A stretch of DNA of 7,794 nucleotides, from assembly GCA_018715105.1 (NCBI GenBank), contig DVMG01000229.1, positions 1-7,794 of the forward strand. The letters run 5' to 3'. Made by a program: the position numbers and the translations under genes. The notes beneath the pieces were generated by a model. It saw only the letters and a list, made by a program, of their open reading frames with translations. It had not been told where the DNA came from and made no database searches. Source of the stretch: Candidatus Ventricola intestinavium. Its GTDB lineage: Bacteria > Bacillota > Clostridia > Christensenellales > Aristaeellaceae. Positions within the stretch are counted from its first letter, which is position 1. Each line of letters begins with the position of its first letter. This document shows, one piece after another, positions 1 through 6,392 of the stretch.

Positions 1-131
1 GAGAAGGCAACATGAAAAGAAAAAACGAAAGAGAAGCGGCGCAGAGAAATCCCCCCCAATAGAAATTTCCAATTAAAATGGAAAAGAAATCCATAACACA
101 ATTCCACCATCCAATCATGAAGCGGCCGCAT

Positions 132-143
132 AGGCGGAAAGGA
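132..143 (+). promoter_or_regulatory. Ribosome binding site of the SDR gene
   Basis: AGGCGGAAAGGA is purine-rich and ends 9 bases before the ATG at 153. No comparable site precedes the in-frame ATG at 78, so this site decides the start. Confidence 0.6.
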
Positions 144-152
144 AAAGCACAT

Positions 153-935
153 ATGGGACGCAAGGTTGCATTTATTACGGGCGCAACGCGCAACACGGGC
201 TATGCCATTGCGCAGCGCTTTGCGCAGGAAGGATGGGATGTATGCATCTCCAGCCGTGACGAAGCCTGCGCCGGGGAAGCGGCAAGGCGCTTGAAAGCCG
301 AATTCCCGGCGGTCTCTTTTCTTGGAATGGCCATGGATCCGGAAGATATCGGGCAGATTCGCGCGGGCTTTCAAAGAATTGAAAAAGAATTCGGCCGGTT
401 GGATGCATTTGTGGCCAATGCTGCGCACCTGGGTGTCGGGTATCACACATTCAACACAACGCCGGAAAGATGGGACAGCGTGATGAATGCCAATGCACGT
501 GGCACCTTTTTCTGTTGCCAGGCCGCGGCGGAGATCATGAAACGCACCGGCGGTTCCATGGTTTTGATTTCCTCCGTGCACGCGCATGCCTCCATCAGCG
601 GCCGCGTGGTGTATTCTGCTTCGAAAGCCGCGATCAATGCCATGATGCGCTGCATGGCCGTGGAATTGGGGTATCTGGGAATCCGCGTCAATTCCCTGGT
701 TGCGGGCGCCATCTGGACCGAGCGCTGGGCAGCGCAGGATGAGGAAACCACCCAAAGGCGCAGGGATCAATATCCTGCCGGAAAAGAATCGGCTCCGGAG
801 GATATCGCCTCGGCAGTATACTTTCTCGCCTGCGAAAAATCCCCGACCATAACCGGAACGGAGATGACGGTGGATTCCGGCATTTCGGCCTGCCTGCTTC
901 CCTATGATAAAAACTGGAATCAAAAAAAGGCGTAG
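153..935 (+). CDS. SDR-family NAD(P)-dependent oxidoreductase
   Basis: Predicted 260-residue cytosolic short-chain dehydrogenase that interconverts a hydroxyl and a carbonyl group using NAD(P)H. Seen: a single Rossmann-type classical SDR domain with TGATRNTG at residues 9-16, ANAAH at 89-92 region in place of NNAG, N114 in NANARG, S141, and the catalytic pair Y154 and K158 in YSASK. The C-terminal part (PEDIASAV, then TGTEMTVDSG) is typical of the family. R35 after strand 2 would suit NADP(H), which is inference. Two motifs deviate: N14 replaces the middle glycine of TGxxxGxG, and VAGAI (183-187) replaces the usual PG loop. The ATG at 153 is preferred over one at 78, because AAAGGA sits 9 bases upstream and the 25 extra residues do not look like an SDR N terminus. 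It precedes the aldolase by 36 bases, so a step in sugar-acid metabolism is likely. The substrate is unknown. Confidence 0.9.
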   Translation: MGRKVAFITGATRNTGYAIAQRFAQEGWDVCISSRDEACAGEAARRLKAEFPAVSFLGMAMDPEDIGQIRAGFQRIEKEFGRLDAFVANAAHLGVGYHTFNTTPERWDSVMNANARGTFFCCQAAAEIMKRTGGSMVLISSVHAHASISGRVVYSASKAAINAMMRCMAVELGYLGIRVNSLVAGAIWTERWAAQDEETTQRRRDQYPAGKESAPEDIASAVYFLACEKSPTITGTEMTVDSGISACLLPYDKNWNQKKA

Positions 936-971
936 AGCGCCACACGCAACGGTGCGGGAAGGAGTAGAGCG

Positions 972-1637
972 ATGAACGCGAAAGAACGTCTGTTGAAAGA
1001 AAAGCTGGTCATCATTGCGCGCGGCATTCCGGCGGAGAAACTGATCCGTTGCTGTGAAGCGCTTTTGAAGGCCGGCGTCTGCTGCCTCGAATCCACATTT
1101 GACCATCGGCTGGAGGAACCTCTTGCCGACAACGCCAAGAAGCTGCGGGCCGTGCGCAACGCCTTTGGGGAGCAAATCTGCCTGGGCGCAGGCACGGTCC
1201 TCACCGCAGATGAGGTGAAGGCCGCTTATGATGCGGGCGCAGAATACATCATTTCCCCCAACACAAACCCTGACGTGATCCATGAGACCCGGAAGCGGGG
1301 GATGATTTCCATCCCCGGCGCCATGACTCCTTCTGAAATCTGCCGGGCCTGGGAGGAAGGAGCAGACATCGTAAAGCTCTTCCCGGCGGACGACATGGGC
1401 ATGCACTATATTGAGAATCTCAAGGGGCCGCTGCCCCACATTCCGCTGATGGCCACGGGAGGGATCAACCCTGCCACCCTTCCGATTCTGCTGGCGCACG
1501 GCGTGGATGTGGCGGGAACGGGGGTATCCATTCTCAAAAAAACGTTTATTGAACAGGATGACTATGAAGCCATTGAGATGCTGGCCCGACAGCACCGCGA
1601 TGCCATCCGCCTGTGGGAAAAGGAGCAGACCGCATGA
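972..1637 (+). CDS. KDPG/KHG-type class I aldolase (2-keto-3-deoxy sugar acid aldolase)
   Basis: Predicted 221-residue (beta/alpha)8 aldolase that cleaves a 2-keto-3-deoxy sugar acid, or its 6-phosphate, to pyruvate and an aldehyde through a Schiff base. Length is typical of Eda/DgoA. Seen: ARG at 16-18, general acid/base E40 in LESTF, GAGTVL at 72-77, SPNTNP at 95-100, Schiff-base K135 in VKLFPA, TGGINP at 162-167, and GTGVSIL at 182-188, whose S186 matches the phosphate-site serine of Eda. The canonical E-x-T-L-R-T is here E-S-T-F-D-H, so the arginine equivalent to E. coli Eda R49 is D44. GGGAAGGAG ends 7 bases before the ATG. The stop overlaps the dehydratase start (ATGA at 1634-1637), implying translational coupling and consecutive pathway steps. 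No KDG kinase is nearby, so whether the substrate is phosphorylated is open. The fold and aldolase role are firm; the exact substrate is not. Confidence 0.9.
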   Translation: MNAKERLLKEKLVIIARGIPAEKLIRCCEALLKAGVCCLESTFDHRLEEPLADNAKKLRAVRNAFGEQICLGAGTVLTADEVKAAYDAGAEYIISPNTNPDVIHETRKRGMISIPGAMTPSEICRAWEEGADIVKLFPADDMGMHYIENLKGPLPHIPLMATGGINPATLPILLAHGVDVAGTGVSILKKTFIEQDDYEAIEMLARQHRDAIRLWEKEQTA

Positions 1638-2827
1638 AAATTACCGATGTCAAAACCTATACCATGGATGCATACCGCACCAACTGGACGTTTATCAAGG
1701 TCGAAACCGATGAGGAGCTATACGGCTGGGGCGAGGCCTCCCTGGGAACCCGGGAACATGCGCTGGAGGGATGCGTGGAGGATATGAAGCGCATGATCGT
1801 GGGGCGCAATCCGCTGGATATTGAAAAGATGTGGTTTGAAGTGTATCGCGATTCCTACTGGAAAGGCGGCCCCGTGATGATGAGCGCTCTTTCCGGCATA
1901 GAAATCGCCATGTGGGATATTGCCGGCAAGTTTTACAATCAGCCCGTCTACAACCTGATTGGCGGGAAAATGCGCGATGAAGTCAAAATGTATGCAAACG
2001 CATGGTTTGTCAGCGCGCGGGAACCCGAGGATTTTGCGCGCAAGGCCCGGGATACGGTGGCGCTTGGCGTGAAGGCCCTCAAGTGGGATCCTTTCGGCAA
2101 GGCGCACATGACCCTTTCCCGGAGCGAGATGGACAAAGCCGTTGCCATCGTAAGCGCAGTACGGGAGGCTGTTGGGCCGGATATTGAGCTGCTCATCGAG
2201 TGCCATGGCCGCTTTAATCCATACACGGCCATCGAGATATCGCGCGAGTTGGCGCCTTTCAGGCCCATGCTGATGGAAGAGCCCACTGTGCCCGATAATC
2301 TTGACAGCCTTAAACGCGTGCGCGATCATGCCGTGGTACCCATTGCCGCCGGCGAACGCTTTTACGGCAAGTATCATTTCTGGGATGTTCTGCACAGAGA
2401 GGCGTTGGACATTGCCCAGCCGGATATCTTCCACACAGGCGGCATGCTGGAAAGCCGCAAGATTGCGGCCATGTGCGAAGCCAGCCATATCCCCGTCAGC
2501 TTCCATAATCCTTCCGGCCCTATTTCCAATGCCGCCATCCTTCAGCTGGCGGCGTGCACTCCTAATTTCCTTATTCACGAGATGATGCTCACGGACGGCG
2601 CTTTCCGCTTTGACATAACCGATGAAGAAATTGAGTACAGGAACGGCTTCCTTAAAATTGGAGACAAACCGGGCCTGGGCATTGATGTCAACGTGGAAGA
2701 GGTGCTCAAACGTCCTTATAAGCCCCGCGACCTGCGGCACTATACCGGCGCGCTGACCGATATCCGGCCTAAAGACGATGCCGTATACTATTTCAAGGGA
2801 TTGCGGGACCAAACGTTTACCGTCTGA
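1634..2827 (+). CDS. Mandelate racemase/enolase-superfamily sugar-acid dehydratase (galactonate dehydratase-like)
   Basis: Predicted 397-residue Mg-dependent enzyme that removes water from an aldonate or similar sugar acid to give a 2-keto-3-deoxy acid, the substrate type of the aldolase encoded just upstream. Seen: the N-terminal capping domain (about 1-120, with GWGEAS at 31-36), then the barrel with KWDPFG at 150-155, ECH at 189-191, MEEP at 214-217, GERF at 240-243, QPDI at 262-265 and FHNPSGP at 290-296. By spacing, E189, E215 and E241 are the metal ligands, with H191 and the D264/H291 pair as acid/base residues. This matches E. coli DgoD D183, H185, E209, E235 and H285 with a constant offset of 6. 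The first ligand is therefore Glu instead of the usual Asp. The ATG at 1634 (AAAGGAG 9 bases upstream, overlapping the aldolase stop) is preferred over the in-frame ATG at 1613, which lies inside the aldolase gene. Dehydratase class is well supported; galactonate, rhamnonate, fuconate and gluconate cannot be told apart here. Confidence 0.88.
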   Translation: MKITDVKTYTMDAYRTNWTFIKVETDEELYGWGEASLGTREHALEGCVEDMKRMIVGRNPLDIEKMWFEVYRDSYWKGGPVMMSALSGIEIAMWDIAGKFYNQPVYNLIGGKMRDEVKMYANAWFVSAREPEDFARKARDTVALGVKALKWDPFGKAHMTLSRSEMDKAVAIVSAVREAVGPDIELLIECHGRFNPYTAIEISRELAPFRPMLMEEPTVPDNLDSLKRVRDHAVVPIAAGERFYGKYHFWDVLHREALDIAQPDIFHTGGMLESRKIAAMCEASHIPVSFHNPSGPISNAAILQLAACTPNFLIHEMMLTDGAFRFDITDEEIEYRNGFLKIGDKPGLGIDVNVEEVLKRPYKPRDLRHYTGALTDIRPKDDAVYYFKGLRDQTFTV

Positions 2828-2885
2828 CCGATGCAGATACGGCCTTGTCCCCCTTGCCCCGTAGAATGGAGGAAGGCTGGATCCC

Positions 2886-2913
2886 TTGAAAAAATGCGCA
2901 AAGCGCTTTTTAT
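2886..2913 (+). promoter_or_regulatory. Dyad and weak promoter-like sequence before etfB
   Basis: In the 126-base gap between the dehydratase and etfB, GCGC-AAA-GCGC (2896-2906) is flanked by A6 (2889-2894) and T5 (2907-2911), giving an interrupted hairpin. The same bases fit TTGAAA (2886-2891), a 16-base spacer and TTTTAT (2908-2913), which is a 5/6 and 4/6 match to the -35 and -10 consensus. That would place a start about 35 bases before etfB. The site could be an internal promoter with an operator-like dyad, a weak attenuator, or chance. It is the only such structure between the two modules. Confidence 0.25.
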
Positions 2914-2937
2914 GGGCAACTTCACAAGGAGCGAACA

Positions 2938-2945
2938 AGAGGAGG
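2938..2945 (+). promoter_or_regulatory. Ribosome binding site of etfB
   Basis: AGAGGAGG, a near-perfect Shine-Dalgarno sequence, ends 8 bases before the ATG at 2954. It rules out the longer in-frame reading that begins upstream at 2831. Confidence 0.8.
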
Positions 2946-2953
2946 CGAAAGGG

Positions 2954-3733
2954 ATGAATATCTTCGTATGCATCAAGCAGGTGCCCTCCACCAACAAGGT
3001 GCAGGTAGATGAAAAGACCGGTGTGCTGAAGCGAGACGGGGTATCAAGCAAAATGAATCCATACGATTTATATGCGCTGGAAACAGCGCTGCGCCTCAAA
3101 AAGCAGCACGGCGGCACGGTAACGGTTGGAACCATGGGCCCGCCACAGGCACAGGCTGTGGTGAAGGAAGCGTACATGATGGGAGCGGATGAGGGCTATG
3201 TGTTTTCCGACCGGCGCCTGGGCGGCGCGGACGTGTTGGCTACCAGCTATACGCTTTCTCAGGCCATTCAGAGCGTGGGCGACTTTGATTTGATCCTCTG
3301 CGGCAGGCAGACCACAGACGGCGATACCGCGCAGGTGGGCCCCGCTATTGCCGAACACCTGGGCATCCCGCATGCCGCCTGGGTCAGCAGACTCGAGGTG
3401 GAAGGGGACGGCGTGAATGCCGAGCAGCAGCTGCAGGATGTGATCGAAACCGTGCATATGCCCTTCCCATGCCTGGTCACAGTGGAGCAGGACAGCTGTG
3501 TGCCACGCCTGCCCAGCCTGAAGACGGCGCGCGAAATGGGGGATAAACCCGTGCACATGCTGGGCCTGGATGCATTCCTTGATACGGATCCCAACCATTA
3601 CGGTCTTGCCGGAAGCCCTACGCAGGTAGAGCGCATCTTCCCTCCGGAGAGCGACGCCGGGCACGAAGTCTGGGAGGGAACGGATTCGGCCCCAAAGCTG
3701 TATAACCTTCTCAAAGCGTGGAAGTTCATTTAA
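2954..3733 (+). CDS. etfB: Electron transfer flavoprotein beta subunit (FixA/EtfB, LctB-like)
   Basis: Predicted 259-residue EtfB, which with EtfA forms the flavin-bearing half of a dehydrogenase-Etf complex. In bifurcating Etfs this subunit binds NAD(H) and the bifurcating FAD. Seen: start MNIFVCIKQVP, then NPYDLYALE (35-43), GADEGYV (77-83), the nucleotide-binding loop GRQTTDGDTAQVGP (117-130), and RLPSLK (185-190), all usual for the family. Length is normal for the family (about 250-260). Translation from the ATG at 2954 matches the family start and has an AGAGGAGG site; the 41 residues readable upstream have no family counterpart. etfA follows with only 14 bases between. In Acetobacterium woodii the equivalent gene is lctB. 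The Etf beta assignment is firm. Bifurcating activity is inferred from the neighbours, chiefly the ferredoxin domain on EtfA. Confidence 0.93.
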   Translation: MNIFVCIKQVPSTNKVQVDEKTGVLKRDGVSSKMNPYDLYALETALRLKKQHGGTVTVGTMGPPQAQAVVKEAYMMGADEGYVFSDRRLGGADVLATSYTLSQAIQSVGDFDLILCGRQTTDGDTAQVGPAIAEHLGIPHAAWVSRLEVEGDGVNAEQQLQDVIETVHMPFPCLVTVEQDSCVPRLPSLKTAREMGDKPVHMLGLDAFLDTDPNHYGLAGSPTQVERIFPPESDAGHEVWEGTDSAPKLYNLLKAWKFI

Positions 3734-3743
3734 AAGGGGGGAG
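3732..3743 (+). promoter_or_regulatory. Ribosome binding site of etfA
   Basis: AAAAGGGGGGAG directly follows the etfB stop and ends 4 bases before GTG at 3748. The alternative ATG at 3718 lies inside etfB upstream of this site, so the GTG is the likely start. Confidence 0.6.
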
Positions 3744-3747
3744 CACC

Positions 3748-4941
3748 GTGGCGCAAATCGCAATCGTTGAGCGCAAATGTACGGGCTGCGGCCTTTGCCG
3801 CACCCGTTGCCCCTTTGGGGCCATTGACATGGTCGGGGGAAAGCCGGAACTGAATGCCGCGTGCAGGGTATGCGGCATCTGTGTAAAGAGTTGTCCTGAA
3901 AAGGCCCTTGTAAAGCTGGAAACCAAGGTCGATTCCGTGGACAAGGCCCTGTGGAGCGGCATCCTCGTGTACGCCGAAATCAGCGGGGGCCGTCTGCATC
4001 CCGTAAGCCTGGAACTGATCGGAAAGGCGCGTGATCTGGCGCAGGCCGTGCCCGGCTTTGAAGTGAAGGCGGTGCTGGTGGGGCATGAAGTGGGCGCTCA
4101 TGCGGAGGAACTGCGTCACTATGGCATAAGCGAGATTGCCGTATACGACGATGCACAGCTGAGCTACTATCGTGCGGATGCCTATGCTGCCTGCGTGGAG
4201 GATTATATCCGATATACCAAACCCAGTGTGGTGCTGGTAGGGGCGACCGCCCTGGGCAGGAGCCTGGCTCCCCGCCTGGCCACGCGCTTTCATACCGGGC
4301 TCACGGCAGACTGCACCAGCCTGATTCTGCGTGAGAGCACCGATCTTGTGCAGATCCGCCCAGCCTTCGGTGGCAACATCATGGCGCAGATCGTGACGCT
4401 GAACACCCGTCCCCAATTTGCCACCGTGCGCTCAAAGGTGATGAATGCGCCTGAGCGCAGCAGGGAAGCGTCCGGCGAGAAGGTATTCCGCAGAATTCCC
4501 AGGGGCGTGGCTGAATCAAAGGCCAGCTGCGTCAGCGTGGTGCCGATTCCGCCAAAGCAGAGCATTTCCGACGCGGAAATCCTGGTCGTCGGCGGACGCG
4601 GCCTGAAGAAAGAGGCGGATCTTGAAATGATTCGGGAACTGGCTGCGCTTCTTGGCGGGGACTGGGCCACGACTCGTCCTCTGGTGGAAAAAGGCTGGGC
4701 GGCTAACGACCGGCAAATTGGCCTTTCGGGCCGCACTGTCCGCCCAAAGCTCATGATTACCTGCGGAGTCAGCGGCGCCATTCAGTTTACTGCCTGCATG
4801 AACAGCAGCGACCACATTGTGGCCATCAATACGGACAGGAACGCGCCCATCTTTGATACGGCGCAGATCGCCATTGTGGGCGATCTGTATGACATCGTTC
4901 CCGCTCTGATTCATCAGCTGAAGGAGGCGAAGGCAGAATGA
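3748..4941 (+). CDS. etfA: Electron transfer flavoprotein alpha subunit with N-terminal 2[4Fe-4S] ferredoxin domain (LctC-like)
   Basis: Predicted 397-residue EtfA that carries an FAD and passes electrons between EtfB, a ferredoxin and the partner dehydrogenase. Seen: two complete CxxCxxCxxxCP motifs (C11, C14, C17, C21 and C39, C42, C45, C49), enough for two [4Fe-4S] clusters. The Etf alpha N domain follows (about 70-270), then the FAD domain with GGRG (282-285), TTRP (308-311), QIGLSG (323-328), GVSGAIQ (340-346) and APIFD (366-370). It is about 75 residues longer than a plain EtfA because of the ferredoxin domain. F347 follows GAIQ where many EtfA have His. Ferredoxin-fused EtfA is known from A. 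woodii CarE and LctC, both parts of bifurcating complexes, so the same is inferred here. The start is GTG at 3748. The stop overlaps the next ATG (ATGA at 4938-4941), suggesting that EtfA and the dehydrogenase are made together as one complex. Confidence 0.93.
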   Translation: MAQIAIVERKCTGCGLCRTRCPFGAIDMVGGKPELNAACRVCGICVKSCPEKALVKLETKVDSVDKALWSGILVYAEISGGRLHPVSLELIGKARDLAQAVPGFEVKAVLVGHEVGAHAEELRHYGISEIAVYDDAQLSYYRADAYAACVEDYIRYTKPSVVLVGATALGRSLAPRLATRFHTGLTADCTSLILRESTDLVQIRPAFGGNIMAQIVTLNTRPQFATVRSKVMNAPERSREASGEKVFRRIPRGVAESKASCVSVVPIPPKQSISDAEILVVGGRGLKKEADLEMIRELAALLGGDWATTRPLVEKGWAANDRQIGLSGRTVRPKLMITCGVSGAIQFTACMNSSDHIVAINTDRNAPIFDTAQIAIVGDLYDIVPALIHQLKEAKAE

Positions 4942-6338
4942 ATTTCAATCATGTAACGCAGGAAGATCTGGCATATTTTAGCGGGCTGCTTCCCGGACGC
5001 GTGTTTAGCGGCGAAGCCATTTCCACCGACTATGACCATGACGAAATGACCCTCTATGGGCATTACCAGCCCGAGGCTGTGCTGCAGGCCCTTACGACGG
5101 AGGAAGTCAGCAGGATTTTATCCTACTGCAACGAGAAGCGGATCGCCGTCACCCCGCGTGGAGCGGGAACGGGCCTGTGCGGCGGCTGCGTGGCCATCTG
5201 CGGGGGAGTGGTGCTGTCCACAGAAAAGATGAAAAAGGTTCTGGAGGTGGATTCCAAGAACATGACCGCGACCGTGGAGTCTGGCGTGCTGCTGATGGAA
5301 TTCCCTCAGGCGCTTGAGGGCACCGGCCTTTTTTATCCGCCGGATCCGGGGGAAAAGACCGCTACCATGGGAGGAAATGCCATGACCAACGCGGGCGGCA
5401 TGCGTGCGGTTCGCTATGGCGTGACCCGTGACTATGTGCTGGGGATGGAAGTCGTGCTGGCCAGCGGAGAAGTGATCACCCTCGGGGGAAAAAACGTCAA
5501 GTCGTCCAGCGGATACAGCCTGATCGACCTGATGGTGGGGAGCGAGGGCACACTGGGAGTTCTGACGAAATTGACAGTGAAGCTGCTTCCGGAACCCAGG
5601 GTGAACCTCTCCCTGTTGATTCCCTTTGACGACCTGGATGCATGTATCGGTGCGGTTCCGGCTGTGCTTAGCTGCGGATGCGAGCCGACGGCCGTGGAAT
5701 TCATGGAGCGGGAAGTGATCACCTGCGCGGAAACCTATCTGGGAAAGCGGTTTCCGGATACCTCTGCAGACGCCTATCTGCTGGTTCGTCTGGATGGGCC
5801 AAGCACGGAAGCGCTGAGGCCCGCTATGGAGCAGTTGACCGATCTGGCCCTGCAGATGGGGGCCAAAGACGTGCTGCTGGCAGATACGGATGAACGCAGA
5901 GAGAGTATCTGGAATGCGCGGGGCGCCTTTTTGGAAGCCATCAAGAACTCTACGCCCGAGATGGATGAATGCGATGTGGTGGTTCCCCGCGACATGATCC
6001 CGGCCTTTGTGCGCAGAAGTGTGGAAATCGGCAGACACATCGGGGTGCGTATCTGCTCCTTTGGACACGCGGGCGATGGCAATCTGCACATCTATGTCTG
6101 CAAAGACGGACTGGATAACACGACGTGGGACAGAGCGGTCAGACAGGCGATGGATGAGCTGTACGCTGCGGCGCGCGAAATGGGCGGCGAGGTGAGCGGC
6201 GAACACGGCATTGGCCATGCAAAAAAACGCTTTCTTGCGAAAAGCAAGAGTGAGACGCATATGAGCCTCATGCGCGGAATCAAGGCCGTTTTTGATCCAA
6301 GAGGTATTCTCAACCCCGGAAAGATTGTGGAAGAATAA
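4938..6338 (+). CDS. FAD-dependent 2-hydroxyacid dehydrogenase, GlcD/LctD type
   Basis: Predicted 466-residue cytosolic flavoprotein that oxidises a 2-hydroxyacid such as D-lactate or glycolate to the 2-oxoacid and hands electrons to the Etf. Seen: an N-terminal PCMH-type FAD domain (about 38-220) with PRGAGTGLCGG (73-83), PPDPGEKTATMGG (134-146), NAGG (151-154) and GSEGTLG (201-207). A C-terminal FAD-oxidase domain (about 225-463) has EFMER (254-258), GHAGDGNLH (376-384) and GEHGIG (421-426). H377, H384 and E422 fit the metal site, and H423 the catalytic base, known from D-2-hydroxyacid dehydrogenases. Length is typical and no Fe-S motif or membrane segment is seen, so electrons must leave through a partner. 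AAGGAGG (4921-4927) lies 10 bases before the ATG. Position after etfB-etfA and before larA matches lctD of the A. woodii confurcating lactate dehydrogenase. Family is firm, lactate as substrate is likely but unproven, and a sugar-acid substrate is possible. Confidence 0.92.
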   Translation: MNFNHVTQEDLAYFSGLLPGRVFSGEAISTDYDHDEMTLYGHYQPEAVLQALTTEEVSRILSYCNEKRIAVTPRGAGTGLCGGCVAICGGVVLSTEKMKKVLEVDSKNMTATVESGVLLMEFPQALEGTGLFYPPDPGEKTATMGGNAMTNAGGMRAVRYGVTRDYVLGMEVVLASGEVITLGGKNVKSSSGYSLIDLMVGSEGTLGVLTKLTVKLLPEPRVNLSLLIPFDDLDACIGAVPAVLSCGCEPTAVEFMEREVITCAETYLGKRFPDTSADAYLLVRLDGPSTEALRPAMEQLTDLALQMGAKDVLLADTDERRESIWNARGAFLEAIKNSTPEMDECDVVVPRDMIPAFVRRSVEIGRHIGVRICSFGHAGDGNLHIYVCKDGLDNTTWDRAVRQAMDELYAAAREMGGEVSGEHGIGHAKKRFLAKSKSETHMSLMRGIKAVFDPRGILNPGKIVEE

Positions 6339-6392
6339 GAACGCCCCGCTGCAGGACAGCGTTTTGACGTGAGAAAGGTTGCTGAATGCTGC

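Noticed and set aside
1..76. Short frames at the left edge: EKAT then stop in frame 1 (1-15), a 16-residue ORF at 12-62 preceded by GAGAAGG, and a basic frame ending at 76.
   Set aside because: Any one could be the tail of an upstream gene or a small leader, but none is long enough to identify. TAAAAT at 74-79 has no matching -35 element.
78..152. A 25-residue N-terminal extension of the SDR from the ATG at 78.
   Set aside because: No ribosome binding site precedes it, the residues do not resemble SDR N termini, and the ATG at 153 has a good site.
1718..2938. A 406-codon open frame on the minus strand opposite the dehydratase.
   Set aside because: It mirrors the dehydratase coding region, has shadow-like composition and no recognisable motif.
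6340..6365. AACGC/GCGTT repeat followed by TTTT after the dehydrogenase stop, as a possible terminator before larA.
   Set aside because: The stem is only 5 bp with a 14-base loop and competes with a 4-bp GCTG/CAGC hairpin. It is too weak to call.
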